Source: Pseudomonas fluorescens Q2-87 | Lineage (GTDB): Bacteria > Pseudomonadota > Gammaproteobacteria > Pseudomonadales > Pseudomonadaceae | DNA length: 64,000 bases | Reading direction: 5' to 3' | Assembly (NCBI RefSeq): GCF_000281895.1 | Contig: NZ_CM001558.1 | Coordinates: 2,236,556-2,300,555, forward strand | Part shown: positions 8,778 to 16,724 of the stretch, in pieces | Position numbering within the stretch: position 1 is the stretch's first letter | How the letters are laid out: each line of letters begins with the position of its first letter | Notes under the pieces: generated by a model | What the model was told of the DNA's origin: nothing | What the model saw: only the letters and a program-made list of their open reading frames with translations | Databases searched by the model: none | Position numbers and translations under genes: made by a program

Positions 8778-9530
8778 ATGTCCGACAACGTTCTTTCCCT
8801 CAGCAGCGTGCCGCTGCACACCCAGCTACGCGACGTGTTGCGCTCGCGCATTCTCGACGGCCAGTACCCCCAGGGCAGCCAGATGCCCTCCGAAAGCGAG
8901 CTTGGCGCGCTGTTTCGCGTCAGCCGCATCACTGTGCGCCAGGCCCTGGGGGATCTGCAAAAAGAAGGGTTGATCTTCAAGATCCACGGCAAGGGCACGT
9001 TCGTGGCCAAGCCCAAGACCTTCCAGAACGTCAGCACGCTCCAGGGCCTGGCGGAGTCCATGACCGGCCGTGGCTTCGAGGTGATCAACCGCCTGCACAG
9101 TTTCAAGTTCATCGCTGCCGACAAGCTGGTGGCCGAGCGCTTGAAGATCACCGAAGGGGACACGGTGGCGCAGATCAAGCGGGTGCGGCTGATCAACCGA
9201 GAACCGATTTCCCTGGAGGTCACCTACCTGCCCAAGGCCCTCGGTGAGCGACTGGAAAAAGCTGACCTGGTGACCCGTGACATTTTCCTGATCCTGGAAA
9301 ACGACTGCGCCTTGACCTTGGGGCACGCGGACCTGGCCATCGATGCGGTGCTGGCCGACAGCGACCTGACCCAGGCGCTGGAGGTCGAAGCCGGTTCGCC
9401 CATCATGCGCATCGAGCGCTTGACCCATGATGCCGACGGCCAGCCGTTGGACTTCGAACACCTCTATTACCGCGGCGATGCCTTCCAGTACCGCTTGCGG
9501 ATCGACCGACAAAAGGGGACGCAGGCATGA
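8778..9530 (+). CDS. GntR family (HutC subfamily) transcriptional regulator
   Basis: A 250-residue regulator. Residues 10-75 form the GntR winged helix (PSESELGALFRVSRITVRQALGDLQKEGLI) with the wing HGKGTFVAKP. A UTRA ligand-binding domain follows (residues about 90-240), ending FEHLYYRGDAFQYRLRI, as in HutC-type proteins. The ATG at 8778 has AAAGGG upstream. Its stop overlaps the start of the AprA-like gene (ATGA), so it is the first gene of that operon and probably senses its substrate. The palindrome just upstream suggests autoregulation. Confidence 0.92.
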   Translation: MSDNVLSLSSVPLHTQLRDVLRSRILDGQYPQGSQMPSESELGALFRVSRITVRQALGDLQKEGLIFKIHGKGTFVAKPKTFQNVSTLQGLAESMTGRGFEVINRLHSFKFIAADKLVAERLKITEGDTVAQIKRVRLINREPISLEVTYLPKALGERLEKADLVTRDIFLILENDCALTLGHADLAIDAVLADSDLTQALEVEAGSPIMRIERLTHDADGQPLDFEHLYYRGDAFQYRLRIDRQKGTQA

Positions 9531-11272
9531 CCCACAGCTCCACGACTCGAAGTACCCTCGAACAGGAATACGACATTGTGGTCATCGGTGGCGGCACCGC
9601 CGGGCCCATGGCGGCAATCAAGGCCAAGGAGCGCAACCGCGACTTGCGCGTGCTGCTGGTGGACAAGGCCAACGTCAAGCGCAGCGGCGCAATCAGCATG
9701 GGCATGGACGGCTTGAACAACGCGATCATCCCCGGCCATTCCACGCCCGAGCAGTACACCAAGGAAATCACTATCGCCAATGACGGCATCGTCAACCAGG
9801 CGGCGGTGTACGCCTATGCGACCCATAGCTTCGAGACGATCGAGCAGTTGGACCGGTGGGGCGTGAAGTTCGAGAAGGACGAAACCGGCGACTACGCGGT
9901 GAAGAAAGTTCACCACATGGGCGCCTACGTGCTGCCGATGCCGGAAGGGCATGACATCAAGAAAGTCCTGTACCGCCAGTTGAAGCGGGCACGGGTGAGC
10001 ATCACCAATCGACTGGTCTGCACCCGCTTGCTGACCGACGACGAAGGCGCAGTGAACGGCGTGATGGGCTTCGATTGCCGCACCGCCGACTTTCATGTGA
10101 TCAAGGCCAAGGCTGTCATCCTCTGCTGCGGCGCGGCGGGGCGCCTGGGCTTGCCGGCCTCTGGCTACCTGATGGGCACTTACGAAAACCCGACCAACGC
10201 CGGCGACGGCTATGCCATGGCCTACCACGCTGGTGCCGAACTGGCGAACCTGGAGTGCTTCCAGATCAATCCGTTGATCAAGGATTACAACGGCCCGGCA
10301 TGCGCCTATGTCACCGGACCACTGGGCGGCTATACCGCCAACAACAAGGGCGAACGCTTCATCGAGTGCGACTACTGGAGCGGCCAGATGATGTGGGAGT
10401 TCCATCAGGAACTCGAAGGCGGCAATGGTCCGGTCTTTCTCAAGCTCGATCACCTGGCCGAAGAAACCATCCAGAACATCGAAGAGATCCTGCACAGCAA
10501 CGAGCGGCCCAGTCGCGGCCAATTCCACGCCAACCGTGGCACCGACTACCGCACGCAAATGGTGGAAATGCACATCTCCGAAATCGGTTTTTGCAGCGGT
10601 CATTCGGCATCGGGCGTGTGGGTCAACGAGCGGGCCGAGACATCGGTCAAGGGGCTTTACTCGGCCGGCGACATGGCAGCGGTACCGCACAACTACATGC
10701 TCGGGGCGTTCACCTACGGCTGGTTCGCCGGCAACAATGCCGCGGACTTCGTGGCCGGGAAAGATTTTTCAACGCTGGATGCCGGGCAGATCGAACGGGA
10801 AAAGGCCCGGGTCTATGCGCCGTTGGACCGCGAGCACGGCCTGCCGCCAGCCCAGGTGGAATACAAGCTGCGGCGCTTCGTCAACGATTACCTGCAACCG
10901 CCGAAGGTCACCAAGAAAATGCAGATCGGCCTGCAACGCTTCAGCGATATCCAGCGCGACCTGGACCAGATCAAGGCCCACAACGCTCACGAATTGATGC
11001 GCGCCATGGAGGTCAGCATGATTCGCGATTGCGCCGAAATGGCCGCGCGGGCCTCGCTGTTCCGCGCTGAAAGCCGTTGGGGCCTGTACCACTATCGGGT
11101 CGATCACCCACAACGCAACGACAGCGACTGGTTCTGCCATTGCCACCTGAAGAAGGGCGACGACGGCGTGATGACCTCGTTCAAGAAAGCTGTCGAGCCC
11201 TACATCATCGCCCTCGATGCCGACGAACTGCAGGCCTACGACCGGCTGCGGGTCGGTGCCGACGCGGCGTGA
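9527..11272 (+). CDS. AprA-like fumarate reductase/adenylylsulfate reductase-type flavoprotein
   Basis: A 581-residue FAD protein of the fumarate reductase/succinate dehydrogenase/adenylylsulfate reductase superfamily. The FAD motif GGGTAG is at residues 21-26, KRSGAISMGMDGLNNAI resembles the AprA flavin region, and CSGHSASGVWVNERAETSVKGLYSAGDMAAVPHNY forms the conserved C-terminal FAD block. The adjacent gene is a 2x[4Fe-4S] ferredoxin, the AprB arrangement. True AprAB reduces adenylyl sulfate, but there is no sat, qmo or dsr gene here and pseudomonads do not normally respire sulfate. The next genes form a sulfonate/nitrate-type importer, so an oxidation or reduction of an imported sulfur or nitrogen compound is more likely (inference). 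Confidence 0.85.
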   Translation: MTHSSTTRSTLEQEYDIVVIGGGTAGPMAAIKAKERNRDLRVLLVDKANVKRSGAISMGMDGLNNAIIPGHSTPEQYTKEITIANDGIVNQAAVYAYATHSFETIEQLDRWGVKFEKDETGDYAVKKVHHMGAYVLPMPEGHDIKKVLYRQLKRARVSITNRLVCTRLLTDDEGAVNGVMGFDCRTADFHVIKAKAVILCCGAAGRLGLPASGYLMGTYENPTNAGDGYAMAYHAGAELANLECFQINPLIKDYNGPACAYVTGPLGGYTANNKGERFIECDYWSGQMMWEFHQELEGGNGPVFLKLDHLAEETIQNIEEILHSNERPSRGQFHANRGTDYRTQMVEMHISEIGFCSGHSASGVWVNERAETSVKGLYSAGDMAAVPHNYMLGAFTYGWFAGNNAADFVAGKDFSTLDAGQIEREKARVYAPLDREHGLPPAQVEYKLRRFVNDYLQPPKVTKKMQIGLQRFSDIQRDLDQIKAHNAHELMRAMEVSMIRDCAEMAARASLFRAESRWGLYHYRVDHPQRNDSDWFCHCHLKKGDDGVMTSFKKAVEPYIIALDADELQAYDRLRVGADAA

Positions 11273-11296
11273 GCCTTCCACCCAGAGAGACCGCCC

Positions 11297-11542
11297 ATGG
11301 CCTATCAACCCCAGGAAATTTTTTTCCGCTCCAATGCCCCCGTCACCGTGGACGAGGACAAATGCATCGCCCACAAAGGCTGCACCGTCTGCGTTGACGT
11401 CTGCCCCATGGACCTGCTGGCGATCAACCCGGCCACCCAGAAGGCCTACATGGCGTTCGATGAATGCTGGTATTGCATGCCCTGTGAAAAGGACTGCCCG
11501 ACCGGGGCGGTAAAAGTCGAGATTCCGTACCTGTTGCGCTGA
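11297..11542 (+). CDS. AprB-like 2x[4Fe-4S] ferredoxin
   Basis: An 81-residue ferredoxin. Cysteines 23, 29, 32 and 36 (KCIAHKGCTVCVDVCP) and 57, 60, 63 and 67 (ECWYCMPCEKDCP) give two [4Fe-4S] sites. The tryptophan-rich second motif recalls the ferredoxin-like N-terminal part of AprB, but the long AprB C-terminal tail is absent. It starts 24 bases after the flavoprotein gene and probably forms its electron-transfer subunit in the cytoplasm. GAGA-rich sequence before the ATG is a modest ribosome site. Confidence 0.88.
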   Translation: MAYQPQEIFFRSNAPVTVDEDKCIAHKGCTVCVDVCPMDLLAINPATQKAYMAFDECWYCMPCEKDCPTGAVKVEIPYLLR

Positions 11543-11554
11543 CCGCGACACCGC

Positions 11555-11648
11555 ATTCGCGAGCAAGCCCGCTCCCACAAGGGATCGAAGCCAGTCGCAA
11601 ATCTTATGTACACCGATAAACCTGTGGGAGCCGGGCTTGCCCGCGAAT
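11555..11648. repeat. REPIN, family 1
   Basis: Two inverted family-1 REP cores, the second slightly degenerate (GTGGGAGCCGGGCTTGCCCG). They lie between the ferredoxin gene and the binding-protein gene, inside what otherwise looks like one transcription unit. It could moderate transcript level between the enzyme and transporter genes. Confidence 0.8.
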
Positions 11649-11780
11649 GCGGCCAGTCCTGACACCCAAAAAGCCATCCGGCCGCACCCGGACGCTCTAT
11701 TCAGAACACCCCTCGTTTCCCACCGTGCCCTGATCACGGCGGAGACGAATATCCAATAAATGATTCGAGGGGACACACCC

Positions 11781-13187
11781 ATGTTATTGCGTGCAGCACT
11801 GGCCGGTCTGGTACTGGCTTCATTGACCCTGCCTGCCCAGGCAGAAACCATCCGTATCGCCATCGGCACCCAGGACACCACCATCAACTGCGCCGCCGGC
11901 GGGTTGTTGATCCGTGAGCTGGGCCTGTTGGACAAATATTTGCCCCACGACGGCGCCTACAAGGACGTCCAGTACGACGTCCAATGGAAGAACTTCACCA
12001 GCGGTGCGCCGCTGACCAACGAGATGGTCGCCGGCAAACTCGACTTTGGCGCCATGGCCGATTTCCCCGGGGCGTTCAACGGCGTGGCGTTTGAAACCGC
12101 CGGCAAGCACAGCCTGTTCATCAGCGTGCTGTCGGGCAGCACCCAGGGCAGCGGCAACGGCATCGTAGTGCCCAGTGCGTCGGGCGTGCAGTCGCTGGCC
12201 GAGCTCAAGGGCAAGACCATTTCCGTGCCGTTTGCGTCCACCGCCCACGGCATGTTGTTGCGCGCCGTCGCGGCCCAGGGCTGGGACCCGCTCAAGGACG
12301 TGAACATCATTGCCCAGCCGCCGGAGGTGGCCGGCTCGGCGTTGCAGGCGGGCAAGATCGATGCCCACGCCGACTTCGTGCCGTTCGCCGAACTGTTCCC
12401 CAGCCGGGGCTTCGCCCGCAAGATCTACGACGGTGCCCAGGCCAGCACGCCGACGTTCCATGGCGCGCTGGTGGACCAGGCCTATGCGAAAAAGTACCCG
12501 GAGATCGTCGTGGCGTACCTGCGCGCGTCTATCGAGGCCAATCAATTGCTGGCCGCCGAACCTGAGAAGTACAGCGAGCTGATCGCCAAGGTCACCGGAG
12601 TGGATGCCGAGGTCAATTACCTGTTCCACGGACCGCTGGGCGTGCAGACCCGAGACCTGACCTGGAAGCCGGAATATCGCCAAGCCGTCGGCACCGCCAT
12701 CGACACCCTCAAGCTGCTGAAAAAGGCTGATCGTGGCCTGGATCTCAACACCTTCATCGATGACCAGTACATCCGCGCCGCCTTCAAGGCGTCGAACCTG
12801 GATTACGCGGCGCAACTGGGCAACTACGCCCAGACGCCCCTCAACACGGCCGACGCCCTGACTGGCAAAGCCATCAGCGATTTCAGCCGTGTGGCCGAGA
12901 TCTGGGTGCGCGGTGAACCGAAGGTGCGCCATTACGCCTCGGCCCAATCAGCCTTCGCCGCGCTGGCCAGCCTCAAGCAGGAAGGCAAGGGCATCCGCGC
13001 TGTCTATGCCCAGGCCAGCGACAGCGGGATCAAGCTGTTGGCCGAACAAGCGTGGTTCGCCAGTGATGCCAAGGGCCAGCTCAGCGCGTTCCTGCTCAAG
13101 GGCCAGGCCCAGCAGTTTGCTAGCGCCCAGGGCGGCAAGGTCTTGGACTTTACCGAGGCCACCACCCAGGCGGTCGCCGCCCGCTGA
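11781..13187 (+). CDS. ABC transporter substrate-binding protein (sulfonate/nitrate/taurine type)
   Basis: A 468-residue periplasmic binding protein with a clear Sec signal peptide (MLLRAALAGLVLAS, cleavage near AQA-ET). The mature part has the SsuA/TauA/NrtA-like pattern: IRIAIGTQDTTINCAAGGLLIRE, then KLDFGAMADFPGAFNGVAF and LAELKGKTISVPFASTAHGMLLR. It is longer than SsuA (about 320 residues), closer to the NMT1/THI5- and NrtA-like group with an extra C-terminal lobe. The ATG at 11781 has GAGGGG eight bases upstream. It is followed, after a REPIN, by the permease and ATPase. The ligand cannot be read from sequence; co-location with the AprAB-like pair suggests that enzyme's substrate. Confidence 0.88.
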   Translation: MLLRAALAGLVLASLTLPAQAETIRIAIGTQDTTINCAAGGLLIRELGLLDKYLPHDGAYKDVQYDVQWKNFTSGAPLTNEMVAGKLDFGAMADFPGAFNGVAFETAGKHSLFISVLSGSTQGSGNGIVVPSASGVQSLAELKGKTISVPFASTAHGMLLRAVAAQGWDPLKDVNIIAQPPEVAGSALQAGKIDAHADFVPFAELFPSRGFARKIYDGAQASTPTFHGALVDQAYAKKYPEIVVAYLRASIEANQLLAAEPEKYSELIAKVTGVDAEVNYLFHGPLGVQTRDLTWKPEYRQAVGTAIDTLKLLKKADRGLDLNTFIDDQYIRAAFKASNLDYAAQLGNYAQTPLNTADALTGKAISDFSRVAEIWVRGEPKVRHYASAQSAFAALASLKQEGKGIRAVYAQASDSGIKLLAEQAWFASDAKGQLSAFLLKGQAQQFASAQGGKVLDFTEATTQAVAAR

Positions 13188-13201
13188 CTTGCAAATAACC
13201 T

Positions 13202-13289
13202 GTGGGAGCGGGCTTGCTCGCGAAGGCGTCAGCACATTCGACATCTTTGCAGGCTGACCCACCGCTTTCGCGAGCAAGCCCGCTCCCAC
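13202..13289. repeat. REPIN, family 1
   Basis: Two inverted copies of the family-1 core separated by about 40 bases, placed between the binding-protein and permease genes of the ABC transporter. An RNA hairpin here could uncouple the high-level binding protein from the membrane components, as REP elements do in other periplasmic transporter operons (inference). Confidence 0.88.
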
Positions 13290-13316
13290 AGGGACTCCAC
13301 ACCAGAGGATAAATCA

Positions 13317-14099
13317 GTGTTCTCAACATCCAAACGCTGGCTCCTGCGAGCCGCTTCATTGCTGCTTTGCCTGCTGTTCTGGCAGCTCGCCGCCAACGGC
13401 CACTGGGACCTCGGCCTGGTGACCTTCGCCAACGTACCGACGCCGCTGGCGGTGATCCAGGCTGCGCTCGGCCTGGGGGAGTCCGGCAATCTCGCTCGGC
13501 ACTTGGGCAGCAGTCTGGGGCGAGTGTTTGCCGGCTATGGCGCGGCGCTGGTACTTGGCGTGGCGCTGGGCGTCGCCATTGGTCGTTCGAAATGGGCCGA
13601 AGATTTGCTGTTGCCGCCGTTGGAAGTCCTGCGACCGATCCCAGCAGTGGCCTGGATTCCCCTGGCGATCCTGATGTTTCCCTCCTCGGAACTGTCGATG
13701 GTGTTCATCACCTTTACCGGGGCGTTGTTTCCGATCCTGCTCAATACCGTGCACGGCGTCGAAGGCGTGGACCGACGGCTGATCGCCTCGGCGAAAAGCC
13801 TCGGTGCCGGACGCCGGGCGATCCTGCTGGAAGTGATCCTGCCGGGTGCCGCGCCGAGCATCATTACCGGCCTGGCCATCGGCATGGGCACGTCGTGGTT
13901 CTGTCTGGTGACGGCAGAAATGATCGCCGGCCAATACGGCATCGGCTACTACACCTGGGCGTCCTACACCGTACAGAACTACCCCGACATCGTCGTCGGC
14001 ATGCTGCTGATCGGCGTGCTGGGCATGGGCAGCAGTTTGTTGATCAAACGCCTGGGCGGGCTGGCCACGCCTTGGCATCGACCGCGAGGAAAAGCCTGA
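13317..14099 (+). CDS. ABC transporter permease (SsuC/TauC type)
   Basis: A 260-residue inner-membrane permease with about six transmembrane segments. The EAA loop that contacts the ATPase is visible as AKSLGAGRRAILLEVILPGAAPSIITG. RPIPAVAWIPLAILMF is the conserved segment of nitrate/sulfonate/taurine permeases. I use a GTG start at 13317 because AGAGGA lies seven bases upstream. The stop overlaps the ATPase start by one base. It works with the flanking binding protein and ATPase as one importer. Confidence 0.9.
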   Translation: MFSTSKRWLLRAASLLLCLLFWQLAANGHWDLGLVTFANVPTPLAVIQAALGLGESGNLARHLGSSLGRVFAGYGAALVLGVALGVAIGRSKWAEDLLLPPLEVLRPIPAVAWIPLAILMFPSSELSMVFITFTGALFPILLNTVHGVEGVDRRLIASAKSLGAGRRAILLEVILPGAAPSIITGLAIGMGTSWFCLVTAEMIAGQYGIGYYTWASYTVQNYPDIVVGMLLIGVLGMGSSLLIKRLGGLATPWHRPRGKA

Positions 14100-14947
14100 T
14101 GAGTGCAATGCAAACGTCGGAGGGGCGGATCGATATCCGTCAGTTGTCCATTGTTCTCGGCCAAGGTACCCAAGCCTTCGAAGCCGTCCAGGGCCTCGAT
14201 TGCCAGATCGAGGCGGGCCAGTTCGTCTGCGTCCTGGGGCCGTCCGGCTGCGGGAAGTCCACGTTGCTCGGCGCCCTGGCCGGGCATCTGCAACCGCGCA
14301 CCGGCGCCCTGAATGTCGACGGCCTGCCAGTGTCCGGACCTTCGCCCCAGCGGGGCATGGTGTTCCAGCAACACACGTTGTTTCCCTGGCGTAGCGTGCG
14401 CGACAACGTCGCCTTCGGCCTGAAGATGCGTGGCCTGGGCAAGGCCGAGCGGCACCGGGCCGCCGATGAAATCCTTGCCCTGGTGGGCCTTGAAGGGTTT
14501 GCCGGGCACTGGCCGGATCAGCTCTCGGGGGGCATGCAGCAACGGGTGGAAATCGCCCGGGTGTTGGTCAATCGGCCACGGCTGTTGTTGATGGATGAAC
14601 CCTTCGGCGCGCTGGATGCGTTGACCCGGTTGAACATGCAGGAACTGCTGCTGGATATCTGGACGCGCATCCGCACCACCGTGGTGTTCGTGACCCACGA
14701 TATCGATGAGGCGCTGTTCCTGGCCGATCGCTTGCTGGTGATGAGCCCGCGCCCCGGACGAATCATCGAGGACCTGCGCCTGGATTTCCCCCGACCACGC
14801 ACGACCGAGCTGGTCACCCGCCCTGAATTCGCCCGTTTGAAGCGCCACTGCCTCGAGCTGCTGCGCCATGAAGAAGGCCGGCAACTGCCGCGCCTCAATC
14901 CTCTCGGGCTTCCCTCTGAAACCTCCTTGCCGCGATTTGCCCTATGA
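14099..14947 (+). CDS. ABC transporter ATP-binding protein (SsuB/TauB type)
   Basis: A 282-residue ATPase. Walker A is GPSGCGKST (residues 48-56), the Q-loop region reads MVFQQHTLFPW, the signature is LSGGMQQR, Walker B is LLLMDEPFGALD, and the switch histidine lies in VFVTHDIDEAL. These match the nitrate/sulfonate/bicarbonate/taurine import ATPases. The start is fixed by the TGATG overlap with the permease stop. Its own stop overlaps the ATG of the HEAT-repeat gene, so translation appears coupled through five genes. Confidence 0.92.
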   Translation: MSAMQTSEGRIDIRQLSIVLGQGTQAFEAVQGLDCQIEAGQFVCVLGPSGCGKSTLLGALAGHLQPRTGALNVDGLPVSGPSPQRGMVFQQHTLFPWRSVRDNVAFGLKMRGLGKAERHRAADEILALVGLEGFAGHWPDQLSGGMQQRVEIARVLVNRPRLLLMDEPFGALDALTRLNMQELLLDIWTRIRTTVVFVTHDIDEALFLADRLLVMSPRPGRIIEDLRLDFPRPRTTELVTRPEFARLKRHCLELLRHEEGRQLPRLNPLGLPSETSLPRFAL

Positions 14948-15906
14948 CCTCTCTATTCGAAGACACCGACAACGACGACATCCTCACCCTGCAACCGCGT
15001 CTCACCGACGAGGACCCGGGCGTGCGCCGCATCGCCCTGATCGAACTGGCCGACCTTGAAGAGCCCGAAGGCCTGCTGTGGTTGGTCGATCGCCTGGCCC
15101 AGGACCCCAGCGCCGAAGTGCGGGCCGAAGCCGCGCGATTATTGGAAGCCTGGGAAGACGCCCCGGTGGTCGCGGCGCTGTGCCAGGCCCTGACCGATCC
15201 GTGCGCGACCGTGCAGGCCGCCGCCGCCCAGAGCCTGAGCCTGCTCAAGAGCGAAGCGGCGGGGAGGGTGATCCTGCCTTGGGCCGTCCATGGGGATGTC
15301 AGTGTGCGCGTCGCGGCGTTCAGGGCTTTGCGCGAGTTGCGTCTGGCCGACGCCGCGCCGGCAGCCATCGCCGCCCTGGCCGATGGCGATGCCAGCGTAC
15401 GCCGCGAAGCGGTCGGCGTACTGGGCTGGCTCAAGCACCTCGACGCCTTGCCGGCCCTGGCCCGGCTTGCCAGTGACGACCCGGACAGCGACGTGCGCCG
15501 CGCCGCCACCGGCGCCCTCGGCCTGGCCTCGGATGCGCAAGTCTTGCCGGCCCTGCGCCAGGCGTTGCAGGACCCGGCCTGGGCGGTGCGCGAAGAAGCC
15601 GCCACGACCTTGGGCAAGGTCGGCCACGCCGATGCCGGCCCGGCGCTGATCGACGCGCTGGGCGACGATTATTGGCAAGTGCGCCTGCGTGCCACCCGCA
15701 GCCTCGGCCGCTTGCGCTACGCCCCGGCGTTGCCGGCCCTGATCGAAACCCTGGACCATCGCATCAGCAACTTGCGCAAAGAAGCGGCCCTGGCCTTGGG
15801 CGAGTTGGCTGATCCCAACGCGATCCCGGCCTTGCAGGCAGCCCAGGACGACGGCGATCCCGAAGTGCGCAAAGCCGTGCGCATTGCCTTGGGCCAACTG
15901 CAATGA
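14944..15906 (+). CDS. HEAT-repeat protein
   Basis: A 320-residue protein made almost wholly of about ten tandem helical HEAT/PBS-lyase-type repeats of roughly 31 residues. Each carries a pattern like DPDSDVRRAATGALG or DPEVRKAVRIALG. There is no signal peptide, so it is cytoplasmic. Such solenoids act as scaffolds or chaperones; relatives help attach chromophores or cofactors. Being locked between the transporter ATPase and a DUF971 gene by start/stop overlaps on both sides suggests a dedicated partner, perhaps for assembling or docking the AprAB-like flavo-iron-sulfur enzyme (inference). Confidence 0.88.
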   Translation: MTSLFEDTDNDDILTLQPRLTDEDPGVRRIALIELADLEEPEGLLWLVDRLAQDPSAEVRAEAARLLEAWEDAPVVAALCQALTDPCATVQAAAAQSLSLLKSEAAGRVILPWAVHGDVSVRVAAFRALRELRLADAAPAAIAALADGDASVRREAVGVLGWLKHLDALPALARLASDDPDSDVRRAATGALGLASDAQVLPALRQALQDPAWAVREEAATTLGKVGHADAGPALIDALGDDYWQVRLRATRSLGRLRYAPALPALIETLDHRISNLRKEAALALGELADPNAIPALQAAQDDGDPEVRKAVRIALGQLQ

Positions 15907-16181
15907 ATCCCCTGGCGATTGGCAATTCCAAGGGCAAAGGGCAATTGAAGCTCGACTGGCCCGACGGCCGCGAACAACACCTGGACCACGCGGCACTGCG
16001 CCGCCACTGCCCATGCTCACAATGCCGGGCGTTTCGCCTGAAAGGGCTGACGGTCCAGGTCGACCCACGGATCCGAGTGGTTGAGGTCAATGCCCAGGGA
16101 TATGGAGTGCAATTGGTCTTCAGTGACGGGCACGAGCGCGGGATTTATCCATGGGCGTACCTGGCGGAGCTTGAAAACTGA
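15903..16181 (+). CDS. DUF971 (gamma-butyrobetaine hydroxylase-like N-terminal domain) protein
   Basis: A 92-residue stand-alone DUF971 domain. It has the metal-binding cluster HCPCSQCR (Cys36, Cys38, Cys41 and His35) and the conserved LKLDWPDG and GIYPWAYL segments. In other proteins this domain precedes gamma-butyrobetaine hydroxylase or occurs with the Fe-S carrier ApbC/Mrp. Here it is the last gene of the operon, overlapping the HEAT-repeat stop. An auxiliary role in Fe-S or metal handling for the AprAB-like pair is possible but not shown. Confidence 0.88.
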   Translation: MNPLAIGNSKGKGQLKLDWPDGREQHLDHAALRRHCPCSQCRAFRLKGLTVQVDPRIRVVEVNAQGYGVQLVFSDGHERGIYPWAYLAELEN

Positions 16182-16708
16182 CACACCGTTATCGCGAGCA
16201 AGCTCGCTCTCATAATTGAATCGGGGTACGGCCGGAGAGACAGGCCGGCTATAAGGCCGCCTCGCCGGCTTTTGACCTGGGGGCCCCGTTGACCACGCTG
16301 GCCGAACGCAGGCATTGCGCAGTGGGCATCCCGGCATGGATGCCGGGATAGCCGCGCTGGGTCATGGATGACCCTTCGCGGCGGGCCCACGGAGCAATGC
16401 CGGAGAGAGGGCACACCGAGCCTAGGCGAGGTGCCTAGTGGTGGGGCAAGCCTTTTTTGCTTACTTTTTTTGGCGTCTGAAAAAAAGTGAGTCGCCGTAA
16501 GGGCGAAACCCTAAGTTGCCGTTACCGCAAAAATGGATATGTACTCAGTCCTAAATAACCTAGCCAGATGCCAGCCCTCCATGGCGAGCAAGCGAACACG
16601 TGAATTTGTGAGCACAGGAAGAAATGTGGAAGCGAGCTTGCTCGCGATGGCGGCAATCCAGGCGACCTGTCGAACTGACTGGCGGCGCTTGTCAGAGAAA
16701 CCCCGAAA
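16182..16708. other. Non-coding gap with several palindromes and degenerate REP halves
   Basis: No convincing gene. It holds two degenerate family-1 REP halves (about 16190-16213 and 16625-16650). A perfect 10-base inverted repeat lies at 16328-16349 (ATCCCGGCAT, GG, ATGCCGGGAT). A near-perfect 12-base hairpin follows at 16460-16491 (CTTACTTTTTTT, 8-base loop, AAAAAAAGTGAG). From memory, sequence like the 16430-16550 stretch recurs between genes in other fluorescent pseudomonads, but I cannot check that here. Confidence 0.5.
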
Positions 16709-16724
16709 GAGTACAAATGTACTC
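16709..16724. promoter_or_regulatory. LexA2-type SOS box
   Basis: GAGTACAAATGTACTC is a perfect palindrome matching the AGTAC-N4-GTnCT operator described for the second LexA of Pseudomonas and Xanthomonas. It covers the proposed lexA2 start codon (ATG at 16717) and ends one base before the alternative ATG at 16726. Repressor binding here would shut off the lexA2-imuA-imuB-dnaE2 operon until DNA damage. Confidence 0.85.

Noticed and set aside
9527..11542. Genuine dissimilatory adenylylsulfate reductase
   Set aside because: No sat, qmo or dsr genes nearby, the ferredoxin lacks the AprB tail, and the organism type does not respire sulfate; called AprAB-like only.
13367..14098. Extended N-terminus for the ABC ATPase
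   Set aside because: The frame is open upstream but overlaps the permease in another frame; the ATG at 14099 overlapping the permease stop gives the normal ATPase length.
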